The notes under the pieces are model-generated. The model saw only the letters and a list, made by a program, of their open reading frames with translations, did not search any database and was not told the DNA's origin. The position numbers and the translations under genes are program-made. A DNA stretch of 36,850 bases, from positions 1-36,850 of the forward strand of contig JABXGS010000166.1 of the NCBI GenBank assembly GCA_016550425.1, in the 5' to 3' direction. Position 1 is the stretch's first letter. Every line of letters begins with the position of its first letter. Shown piece after piece: positions 17,317-24,277 of this stretch. The DNA comes from an archaeon (GTDB taxonomy: Archaea; Asgardarchaeota; Hermodarchaeia; Hermodarchaeales; Hermodarchaeaceae).

Positions 17317-17979
17317 TTACCTAGCCTCAAGCTTGAAGTGTTCTAAAATGGGAGGAAGTAAATCTAATGCATTTTCACTTTCTATGACAACGTCCGCCGC
17401 GTGAGCCACTTCCTCTTGTATCGGATTGAACGCAATGGAAAAACCGGCCGCCTGAAACATTGGAATATCATTCTGTGAATCACCGATTGCGACACAATCG
17501 GTAGGGGATAGGTGCACTTCCTGAGCTATGTCCTTCAACACCTTGTCTTTATTATCAAATGCAACGTGAACTTCGACGCCACAAATTTTGCCTTCTCCAT
17601 CCGTGACTAATTTGTTGGCTTTGCTGATATCTATTCCAAGGAAGTCTCGAGCTCGATCAGCAAAGACAGAAAGCCCCGAACTGATAATGGCTGTGTAAAT
17701 TTCGTGTTCACGAAGGGTTTTGATTAACGGTTTCACATTGGGAATAAACACCAATCCCTCATCAATTGCTTCTTGGATACGTGCTAAAGGAATTCCATGC
17801 CATAATTTAACATCAAGTTCTGCCCACCGGACATAATTAATTTCTCCAGCATAATATTGGTCGGCATTCGGTTTTGCAGCTTCCAATGTGCCTAGGAGGC
17901 GGTGAATCCAACTCCAGGCACTCCAGATTCTGACTAGAGTTCCATCTAAATCAAAAGCGACAATTCCATGGGGTGGCAC
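17317..17979 (-). CDS. HAD-IB phosphatase, SerB-like
   Basis: This 220-aa protein has all four HAD motifs: FDLDGTL (nucleophile D10, acid D12), IISSG (S100-S101), a Lys in FDNKDK (144/146) and GDSQND (D167, D171). The helical cap between motifs I and II matches class IB phosphoserine phosphatases, so SerB or a related small-molecule phosphatase is likely. The DLDGT sequence, rather than the usual SerB form, leaves the substrate open. The start is GTG 17977-17979 with GAGGA 7 nt upstream. It sits between the UbiA-like gene (66 nt upstream) and adenine deaminase on the same strand. Confidence 0.85.
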   Translation of the reverse strand: MPPHGIVAFDLDGTLVRIWSAWSWIHRLLGTLEAAKPNADQYYAGEINYVRWAELDVKLWHGIPLARIQEAIDEGLVFIPNVKPLIKTLREHEIYTAIISSGLSVFADRARDFLGIDISKANKLVTDGEGKICGVEVHVAFDNKDKVLKDIAQEVHLSPTDCVAIGDSQNDIPMFQAAGFSIAFNPIQEEVAHAADVVIESENALDLLPPILEHFKLEAR

Positions 17980-18045
17980 GATGCTTCCTCAGCCGTCCTC
18001 ATGTTCGATTATCGAATTAAAGCTTTAGCACTGTTAAGTTATCAA

Positions 18046-19563
18046 TCAAACCCATGGGAAGAAATAATGGGGATAATACACAGGGTAGAAAAGGAATAGA
18101 TAAAAGAGCATATAAATTAGGAGAATGAAAAACAACAAATACGAAACCCAACGACCTTGCATTTGAAGTTTTTCTAAAGTTGATTCATGAGGTGTTGGAT
18201 TCTGTTGCCAATTCCGGAACTGCTCAAAGAGCGCAAAAAACGGAAGCCCGAGGCAAATCAGGAGAAAGATAGTTTTGTATTTCAAAAGACCATACCAAAA
18301 CAGGTGAGTAAAGAAACCCACTGCACTGTAGAGAAGCAACATTCCAGCAGCGATGAGGATTATTCCAAGCTTGGATGATTGCTTAGGTCCAATGTAGACA
18401 GCGGTCGTTGTGACTCCCGCCTCTGCATCTGCACGATAATCAGCAGCGGTATGAATGCAATGGGTGCCCGCATAAAACACTCCTGCCCCCACAACAAGTA
18501 TTAATGGGAGTTCAGGAATTCCTCCAGGAAACCCACTAAAAGAATATTGTATCAAAATCACCCACGCTGATAGGATGGCCCATGAACCAAAGGCAAGGCC
18601 AATGATTAGCAAGTCTAAGAAAGGTCGACTTTTCAGGCGGATTGGTGGAAAGGAATACAGTATTGCAAAAAAGATGGTACTTGCTAATACAATCACAAAC
18701 AAATATCCAGCAAATGCTCCAAGCAACATTCCTAGAAGTAGTAAACCAACCGAGAGTAACCCCGCCTGGTAACGACTAATACGTCCTGAGGTAATAGGTA
18801 AACGTGCTTTTTTCGAGTTTAGTTGATCAGTATCGACGTCTCCGATTTGATTCAAAATGAATGAGGTTGAGTTAAAAATAATCACTGCACCTACTGCAAC
18901 CCCTAGTCTTAACCATGTGAAAGGATAATAGACCAGAATATGGGGAGGGGCACTTAATGGTGGTCCTGCAAGAATAAGGAAGCCAAGTATAAGTAAGAAT
19001 AATGAGCCAAGCCAAACGGAAGCGCGTGTTAATCCTGTAAAAATTTCCCACCATCGAATTGGCTTTGTTACACCGGTCGCCACTTCGACTTTGCTAGTCC
19101 TGATATCGTATGGAGAAAAGACTTTCAAGTTGATCCAAGTGAGGACAAGAAAACAAATTCCCAGCACAAGCATTACCCACGGATTCAGTGGTGGCAATAC
19201 AAAAACCCACAACACATTCATCAGCAAGGGATTACTGTCTTGGAGTTCTAACCAAGGATGACCGATTTGAAAACCAGCAAAAGTTTGACCAGCAGATGCT
19301 AAAAAGATGACGGCCATGATTATGTAAATAAGGCTGTCGTATCGATACCGCCAACGTCCAAGAACTCCTCGCCGAATTAAAAATATCCCACTCAAAAATC
19401 CGAGAATTGTTAGAATTAGGAATCCACCATGTAGATAGAGATTTTGCATTATTTCACTGGATAAGAAAGCGCCTAACAGAAATTCACTAGTCATTCCAAC
19501 AAGAAGGACTCCCAGCCCTGCAAGAAAATAGGCAGCTGCAATCATCCAGCGTGCTAGTTTCAT
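18046..19563 (-). CDS. UbiA-family prenyltransferase with extra N-terminal membrane domain
   Basis: At 505 aa this is about 200 residues longer than a typical UbiA enzyme. Residues 175-490 hold the UbiA core: motif 1 NQIGDVDTD (N238, D242, D246) and motif 2 DYRADAEAG (D375, D379), the Asp-rich sites that bind the Mg-diphosphate of the prenyl donor. Residues 1-150 add about four hydrophobic helices with no motif I recognise. Archaeal UbiA proteins make digeranylgeranylglyceryl phosphate or prenylate quinones and hemes; which applies here is unclear. ATG 19563 has no SD, and TTATATAG lies about 30 nt upstream, so the transcript is probably nearly leaderless. Confidence 0.85.
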   Translation of the reverse strand: MKLARWMIAAAYFLAGLGVLLVGMTSEFLLGAFLSSEIMQNLYLHGGFLILTILGFLSGIFLIRRGVLGRWRYRYDSLIYIIMAVIFLASAGQTFAGFQIGHPWLELQDSNPLLMNVLWVFVLPPLNPWVMLVLGICFLVLTWINLKVFSPYDIRTSKVEVATGVTKPIRWWEIFTGLTRASVWLGSLFLLILGFLILAGPPLSAPPHILVYYPFTWLRLGVAVGAVIIFNSTSFILNQIGDVDTDQLNSKKARLPITSGRISRYQAGLLSVGLLLLGMLLGAFAGYLFVIVLASTIFFAILYSFPPIRLKSRPFLDLLIIGLAFGSWAILSAWVILIQYSFSGFPGGIPELPLILVVGAGVFYAGTHCIHTAADYRADAEAGVTTTAVYIGPKQSSKLGIILIAAGMLLLYSAVGFFTHLFWYGLLKYKTIFLLICLGLPFFALFEQFRNWQQNPTPHESTLEKLQMQGRWVSYLLFFILLIYMLFYLFLFYPVYYPHYFFPWV

Positions 19564-19588
19564 CGTTCTAAATGAATGCCATTATGCT

Positions 19589-19596
19589 CTATATAA
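19589..19596 (-). promoter_or_regulatory. TATA-like box of the UbiA-like gene
   Basis: TTATATAG on the minus strand is centred about 30 nt before the ATG at 19563. With archaeal TATA-to-start spacing of about 25-27 nt, transcription would begin a few bases before the start codon. On the opposite strand, CTTAAATA (19653-19660) is a candidate TATA box for the divergent aminotransferase. Confidence 0.6.
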
Positions 19597-19711
19597 CTAA
19601 CCAACATATTCGCTATAATCTGAGATGGAATCCTGTTGTCGAATAGCAGGAACTTAAATAGAGCCTCTCATTCCCTTATGCCAGACATTGACTCTGGGTT
19701 GTTGGCTAACG

Positions 19712-21055
19712 ATGAAACGAGATGCTGAAGAACTGTTGAAAGAGCTATGTCCCGATTTGAACATTACAAAAAGCATGAAAGAGTGGGTGCAAAGAGCGGA
19801 ACAGGTTGTCGCGAAAACAACGCAAACTCGCGATATTTACCCCGTAGTTGATCATACCCAAGGCGAAGGTCCATGGATCTATGACTTGAAAGGTAACCAA
19901 TATCTGGATGTCACAGCTGGCGTAGCCGTGCGAGCTCTCGGATTCAGAAACCCCGTGGTAAAAGATTTTGAACACCGGATTAGCGATTATCTGCGCGAAG
20001 TTCCTGGCCATGACTTTGATCTTATTCCTCAGACTCTGCTTGCTGAAAGACTCACAGGAATCACACCTGGTGATCACGAAAAGGAGGTTTTCTTTACTAC
20101 CAGTGGTGGTCGAGCGGTTGAATCAGCAGTAAAATCTGTAATGGATACTACTCATAAGTTCCGCTTTATCGCCTTTCAACCCGCTTTTCATGGACGAACG
20201 GGCTATTCTCTGGCTTTGACCGCAAGCAAGCATGTTCACAAAAATTACTATCCTCAAGGATTAGATGTAATTCGTGGGCCCTACCCGTATTGCTTCCGGT
20301 GCCCCTTTGGTCAGGACATCAAAAACTGCAATCTCGAATGTGTTCAATACCTTCGTGATTCCATCATTTATGGTGGAACTGATATTGCTGCAGTTGTGAT
20401 TGAACCAATTTGTGGCGAAGGTGGTATCATTCCGGCTCCAGTGAAATGGTTTAAGGAAATCCGAAAGTTAGCTGATGAATTGGGCGCAAAACTCATCAGC
20501 GATGAAGTCCAAGCAGGTCTCGGACGAACTGGAAAATGGTGGGGTGTTGAGCATGGCGGAATTATCCCGGATTATATCTGCACGGCTAAAGCGTTAGGTG
20601 GAGGCTTTCCATTTGGTGCCGCTATAGGACCCAAACCGATGTATACTGATTATAGTCGTCACTCAGAAACCTTTGGTGCAGAACCTTATGTATCCCTGCT
20701 CTCCCTTTCTATACTTCGTACCATCGAACGAGATGGATTATTAGGCAATGCAACAAAGCGCGGTAACCAGCTTCTCAAAGGACTTCGTGAAATTCAAGAA
20801 AACAGCAACATCATCGGGGATGTCCGAGGACGTGGACTCATGTGTGCTGTTGAAATCGTAACCGACAAGAAATCCAATGCAATAGATTCGACTAAACGAG
20901 ATGCCGTCATCAATAATGCAGTGAATAAACAACGTCTCTGGATTTTGGGTGCAGGTCGAAGCGGAATTCGCTTCATTCCCCCTCTCACAATCACGCCTGA
21001 CCAAATTGATATTGCCCTTGAACGCTTTGGCAAAGCAGTGAAATCTGTCAAATAA
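19712..21055 (+). CDS. Class III PLP aminotransferase (4-aminobutyrate/acetylornithine type)
   Basis: This 447-aa enzyme has SDEVQAGLGRTGKWWG (Asp264 for the pyridine nitrogen), the PLP lysine in CTAKALGGGFPFG (K293) and TTSGGRAVESA near the phosphate cup (GSEA-type in relatives). A Cys cluster, YCFRCPFG...CNLEC (C194, C197, C206, C210), could bind a metal or be structural; similar CxRCPF inserts occur in some family members. Transamination of GABA, ornithine-type or related omega-amino acids is likely. The start is ATG 19712; an in-frame TTG at 19688 near the predicted transcription start (TATA at 19653-19660) is possible. A 63-aa membrane protein gene follows 24 nt later. Confidence 0.92.
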   Translation: MKRDAEELLKELCPDLNITKSMKEWVQRAEQVVAKTTQTRDIYPVVDHTQGEGPWIYDLKGNQYLDVTAGVAVRALGFRNPVVKDFEHRISDYLREVPGHDFDLIPQTLLAERLTGITPGDHEKEVFFTTSGGRAVESAVKSVMDTTHKFRFIAFQPAFHGRTGYSLALTASKHVHKNYYPQGLDVIRGPYPYCFRCPFGQDIKNCNLECVQYLRDSIIYGGTDIAAVVIEPICGEGGIIPAPVKWFKEIRKLADELGAKLISDEVQAGLGRTGKWWGVEHGGIIPDYICTAKALGGGFPFGAAIGPKPMYTDYSRHSETFGAEPYVSLLSLSILRTIERDGLLGNATKRGNQLLKGLREIQENSNIIGDVRGRGLMCAVEIVTDKKSNAIDSTKRDAVINNAVNKQRLWILGAGRSGIRFIPPLTITPDQIDIALERFGKAVKSVK

Positions 21056-21079
21056 ACAGCTCAATAACGAGGGTAATCT

Positions 21080-21271
21080 ATGCTATTTAAAGCGGATCGA
21101 CTCCTCTTCATCGGTATTCTTTGTCTCATCATCGGAATCATCATCTTCATCATTGGACCCTACCTCCCCATTCCTTCAATTATTCCCCTAGCAATCGCCT
21201 CCATCCTCGTCCTTATTGCTATAATTGCCGTGTTACTCGCCTTATGCAACTATCAACGCGGTTATGCCTAG
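21080..21271 (+). CDS. Small two-helix membrane protein, 63 aa
   Basis: The protein is nearly all hydrophobic: helix 1 about residues 7-27, a GPYLPIPSIIP turn, helix 2 about 36-56, and a short NYQRGYA tail. ATG 21080 has GAGGGTAA as SD. It lies 24 nt after the aminotransferase and is likely cotranscribed. No family is recognised; it may be an assembly or regulatory subunit. Confidence 0.65.
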   Translation: MLFKADRLLFIGILCLIIGIIIFIIGPYLPIPSIIPLAIASILVLIAIIAVLLALCNYQRGYA

Positions 21272-21784
21272 TCTCGCGGACTTAACGTTTTCTAATTCAC
21301 ATCAGCTGATTTTCCCTCCCCCCTCCTGGACCCTCCCCCCACCCTTTAGGTGGGGATTGGTGATGGTAGTGTTGGAGGGTGAGGTGTTGGCTCGTGAAGG
21401 TGAGGGGGAGGCGAATCCAGCTGAGGTTGTAGTCGGAGATTTGGTTGATGTATTAGTGGGAGGTGAAATCCATGATGTTTGATATGCTGTGGGTGTTCCA
21501 GGGTAGGAGGCAGGCAAAAAATTTGAAGTGGGTGGCGATGAACAGTATTAGTAATTCTAATTGAATGGGCTGAATAGATCGGAACGCTTTCGACGCATGA
21601 TCTCTCTGTCTCTTGGGGTTATTTGATATGTTTTTTTGGAATTTGTTTCCGTTTCAACACTCTCTTGAGGGTACAAAGCAAAAAGAGGAGTGGTAGGGTG
21701 GAGGTCTTACCACGCCTACTCGATTCCATACACCACTAACTACGGTGGGATGGGATGCTGTTTCAGAACGGTTGACCAGGAGGT
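21272..21784. other. Gene-poor, G-rich intergenic stretch
   Basis: Over 500 nt lack a convincing gene. The first half is strongly G-rich on the + strand (C-rich on the minus) and contains a perfect hairpin, CCCCACC-CTTTA-GGTGGGG at 21337-21355, which could end the + strand operon although no clear T-tract follows. Its minus strand can be read as a 71-aa Pro/Ser/Thr-rich frame (21302-21517) lacking an SD; I do not call it. The second half holds a T-rich stretch (about 21627-21660) and the terminator hairpin of the SCP2 gene. Confidence 0.5.
21678..21713 (-). terminator. Probable intrinsic terminator of the SCP2 gene
   Basis: Read on the minus strand, a stem of nine pairs (GTGGTAAGA with the complement ending TACCAC; seven Watson-Crick pairs plus two wobble-type positions) with a 6-nt loop is followed by TCCTCTTTTT. 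It lies about 70 nt past the SCP2 stop codon. Archaeal termination depends mainly on the T-tract, which is present but short. Confidence 0.45.
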
Positions 21785-22105
21785 TTAGCCGAGTTTGAAG
21801 ACGCTTTGCAGTTTCATGAGGTGGCTCATGTCACCTTGAGACTTGAGTTTACCTGACATGAAGGCTGCGACGGCATTTAGCTGTCCATTGGAAATGGCCA
21901 TCCAGTCGTCTTTGCTAATGGTGATGATTAGGTCTGCCTTATCAGCAGGGCCTTCACCCCAGTCGATTTTCTGGTCTTTGATGGTAATGTTGTATTTATT
22001 GTCGCCTTGGATGTCCATTTCGATGACGCAGTTCCAGCCTGCGGCAGCGGCAGGGTCAAAGGTTCCGACCATGGCTTCTAAGCCTTCTTTTGGATTGTCT
22101 ACCAA
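21785..22105 (-). CDS. SCP2 sterol-binding-domain protein
   Basis: This 106-aa protein is about the length of a single SCP2 domain. Characteristic features are WNCVIEMDIQGDNKYNITIKDQKI (beta strands), the DADLIITIS-like segment (DKADLIITISKDDWMAI) and the C-terminal helix LNAVAAFMSGKLKSQGDMSHLMKL. SCP2 folds bind lipids or fatty acyl-CoAs in a hydrophobic tunnel. The start is TTG 22103-22105 with AGGTGA 7 nt upstream. A TATA-like TTTTAAAG (minus strand, near 22156-22164) and a small dyad CTGCC/GGCAG near the predicted transcription start suggest its own promoter. It lies just downstream of the SufR-like regulator on the same strand. Confidence 0.88.
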   Translation of the reverse strand: MVDNPKEGLEAMVGTFDPAAAAGWNCVIEMDIQGDNKYNITIKDQKIDWGEGPADKADLIITISKDDWMAISNGQLNAVAAFMSGKLKSQGDMSHLMKLQSVFKLG

Positions 22106-22178
22106 TAGAATTCACCTAAGAGTATTGGAAGTTCTGCCAATGTTGAGGCAGTATTCTTTAAAAGCATAACTTACCGTC

Positions 22179-22202
22179 AAAAAATAGTCTTCAATCGCGC
22201 TA
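22179..22202 (-). terminator. Possible terminator of the SufR-like regulator gene
   Basis: Immediately after the stop, the minus strand reads a short CGCTA/TAGCG dyad that overlaps the stop codon, followed within 20 nt by a TTTTTT run. The run is typical of archaeal T-tract terminators and would separate this gene from the SCP2 promoter. Confidence 0.4.
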
Positions 22203-22892
22203 TTAGCGATGGGTGATAGTGTATTGGCATTTATGTGCTCCTTCGGCAATCGCCTCATCATGGGTAATTTGAAGGTACTTATCATGAGTACGGACTAGAT
22301 TTGTGATGAGGCTTTCATGGTACCGGCAAATCGTGCCAGGGTAAGTTGTCGAGACTCCGTGGTAAATGCAGTTACCCACATACAAGTAGAATCCCTTCGA
22401 GAAGGCTTGATGTTTTGCATAACAGCCTTGCTCGTTGATATGGTCACAGATGAATTGCACCATATCAGCTAAAGTATTTGGACGGGTTCTTGATTTGTCC
22501 CATTTTACAATTAACCGTTCAACCTGCAATTTCGCTGCTCGATCTAAAAGACCCACAACATGTTCTATTCCTTCTTCTTCGATGAGCTGTTCCACAAGTG
22601 TGATGGCTAGATGTTGAAACTGGCGGGGTGGGATGGATAGCTTCAAGCCTTTATCGATTTGAAAGTAAGTTGCTGGCCTGCCTCGCCGGGCTGGTCCCTC
22701 GGTATCAGTTGTTTCAATTACCACACCTAGATGGACTAGGCGTTGAAGGCTATTTCGGACAGCAGTATAGCTCAATCCAGTTGCTTTTGCAATACCATCA
22801 ATAGTGACCTGGGGTTTAGTAGCAATGGTTTCGACGATTCGCGAATCGATTTCATACCGGTCCATAACGCGACCGAGTGCTCGCTTAGACAT
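22203..22892 (-). CDS. SufR-like winged-helix regulator with C-terminal Cys motif
   Basis: The protein is 229 aa from ATG 22890-22892, chosen because AGGTGT lies 6 nt upstream; an ATG six codons earlier has no SD. Residues about 12-80 are a winged helix (KPQVTIDGIAKATGLSYTAVRNSLQRLVHLGVVI, then an RRGRPATYF wing). The C-terminal half has NCIYHGVSTTYPGTICRYHE (C175-x13-C189) and a final GAHKCQYTI (C222), with extra Cys at 149 and 157. This resembles the Fe-S binding half of SufR-type repressors, so it may sense iron-sulfur or redox state; cluster binding is inferred. A perfect 10-bp dyad in its own promoter suggests autoregulation. Confidence 0.75.
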   Translation of the reverse strand: MSKRALGRVMDRYEIDSRIVETIATKPQVTIDGIAKATGLSYTAVRNSLQRLVHLGVVIETTDTEGPARRGRPATYFQIDKGLKLSIPPRQFQHLAITLVEQLIEEEGIEHVVGLLDRAAKLQVERLIVKWDKSRTRPNTLADMVQFICDHINEQGCYAKHQAFSKGFYLYVGNCIYHGVSTTYPGTICRYHESLITNLVRTHDKYLQITHDEAIAEGAHKCQYTITHR

Positions 22893-22921
22893 GAAGACAC
22901 CTATGTTCATTGGCCTCGAGG

Positions 22922-22966
22922 GAAACTGACTCAGAAATTGACGGCGTTTTAGCTAAAGTCAGTTTC
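22922..22966 (-). promoter_or_regulatory. 10-bp perfect dyad bracketing the regulator's TATA region
   Basis: GAAACTGACT (22922-22931) and AGTCAGTTTC (22957-22966) are exact inverted copies separated by 25 nt. Between them lies TTAGCTAA (22949-22956), itself palindromic and TATA-like in the minus direction. The element is 30-74 nt upstream of the chosen start. A dimer binding both arms would straddle the TATA box and transcription start, the usual archaeal repression geometry. Confidence 0.65.
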
Positions 22967-23005
22967 TAGAGTTTCTATTTCTTGTCTTCTTACAATTAAA
23001 TTATT

Positions 23006-24199
23006 CTATTTTGCAAGCGAAATCCTTTCCAGGCTCTGCACTGCAGTTGTAACCATTTTTTCTAAAGGTAACGCTGATTCAGCTTGATGTATCTCAACTA
23101 ATTTTGCTCCAATGGTCGGTTGCCGGGGTACAGCGAAGCAATCTCCAACGTCTTGACTCGAGTATTCGTACGTGCCAATACGACGAGCCAGATCCATAGT
23201 CTCAGTTTTGTCCGTCCCTATCAAAGGACGGAATATCGGAATGGCAACGGCGGAATCTAATATGGATAGATTGGCAAGGGTTTGGGAAGCCACCTGACCC
23301 AACGTTTCACCAGTTACTAGGGCGTGAGCGCCTTCTTGGGCTGCAACCATTGCACCAAGGCGATACATCATGCGTTTACAGAGAATACACGTGAGTTTAG
23401 GAAAATCAGGTAGTTGCAGCTGGCGAAGAATCTCATAATAGGGAATAACCAACAGCTCCACTTTTTTGGTAGGAATCCACTTTGCCAGTTGCTGTGCACT
23501 GCGAAGAGCCCGAGTTCGAAGGACATCTTGCTGCGGGCGATCTGAATCGAAATACAGGGGAATCACACGAGCGCCTCGTTTCATCATCAGCCATTGGGCA
23601 ACAGGGCTATCAAGCCCTCCCGAATGGAGGCCTAACACTTTGCCCTGGGACCCATAGGGGAGTCCCCCTGGCCCAGCAATAATAGATGTGAAGATATAAC
23701 TGAATTTCTCACGAATCTCGATATGAACTTCAACGTCGGGATTATCCAGGTCAACACGAGCTGCAGGTTGATTCTTTCCTGTAACCTCGATAATAGCAGT
23801 TCCAACACGGGCTGCAATCTCTTGGCTAGTAAAGGGATGGCTTTTCACACGCCGGACTCGAGCAGCAAAGCTTTGCCCCTCCGAGATGATGCTTGGTGCC
23901 AAGGTTTTGACCTTCTTGATGATTAATTCAGGTTCTGATGCAATAGTCCAGACTGGACTAACGGAAATGACTCCAAAAACCTGAGCTACAATCTGTGCAA
24001 CAACATTAGCTTCTGTTGTGAGAATAAAGAAACGACCTCGCTCTCGAGTAATTTCTGAAAACTCGGTACCCTGCCGTGTGAGCATGATGTCTATATGGTT
24101 ATGAAGCAAACTCTCAAGATGACGGCGAACACCCGGGCTTTTCAAACTAATTTCGCCATATCGAACAAGTACTCTATCGGGATTCAAAGATGTTGACAC
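23006..24199 (-). CDS. thiI: tRNA 4-thiouridine / thiazole sulfurtransferase ThiI (no rhodanese domain)
   Basis: This 397-aa protein has the ThiI layout: an N-terminal ferredoxin-like region, a THUMP domain (about 60-175) and a PP-loop AANH domain with LHSGGLDSPVAQWLM (193-198 core). It continues with C271-x2-C274 in CILCKRMMYR, GETLGQVASQT (297-307) and FRPLIGTDK. It adenylates U8 of tRNA for thiolation and may feed thiazole synthesis. As in most archaea the C-terminal rhodanese domain is absent, so the sulfur donor differs from E. coli. GTG 24197-24199 has GGTGA 7 nt upstream. It is divergent from the zinc-finger methyltransferase. Confidence 0.95.
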   Translation of the reverse strand: MSTSLNPDRVLVRYGEISLKSPGVRRHLESLLHNHIDIMLTRQGTEFSEITRERGRFFILTTEANVVAQIVAQVFGVISVSPVWTIASEPELIIKKVKTLAPSIISEGQSFAARVRRVKSHPFTSQEIAARVGTAIIEVTGKNQPAARVDLDNPDVEVHIEIREKFSYIFTSIIAGPGGLPYGSQGKVLGLHSGGLDSPVAQWLMMKRGARVIPLYFDSDRPQQDVLRTRALRSAQQLAKWIPTKKVELLVIPYYEILRQLQLPDFPKLTCILCKRMMYRLGAMVAAQEGAHALVTGETLGQVASQTLANLSILDSAVAIPIFRPLIGTDKTETMDLARRIGTYEYSSQDVGDCFAVPRQPTIGAKLVEIHQAESALPLEKMVTTAVQSLERISLAK

Positions 24200-24250
24200 A
24201 GTGCATTCACCAGTATTTCATCACATCTTGAAGGGAGGAGGTAGGCTTTT

Positions 24251-24257
24251 TTTATAC
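24251..24257 (+). promoter_or_regulatory. TATA-like box of the zinc-finger methyltransferase gene
   Basis: TTTATAC, preceded by a T-run, is centred 24 nt before the ATG at 24278 and there is no SD between them. A leaderless transcript beginning at the ATG is predicted, which is why I reject the TTG start at 24263. Confidence 0.6.
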
Positions 24258-24277
24258 TTTCTTTGTTTTCATTACTT

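Noticed and set aside
21302..21517. Pro/Ser/Thr-rich 71-aa frame on the minus strand
   Set aside because: No SD, a TTG start and an upstream in-frame stop; composition simply mirrors a G-rich + strand. A second H/P-rich frame overlaps, so neither stands out as coding.
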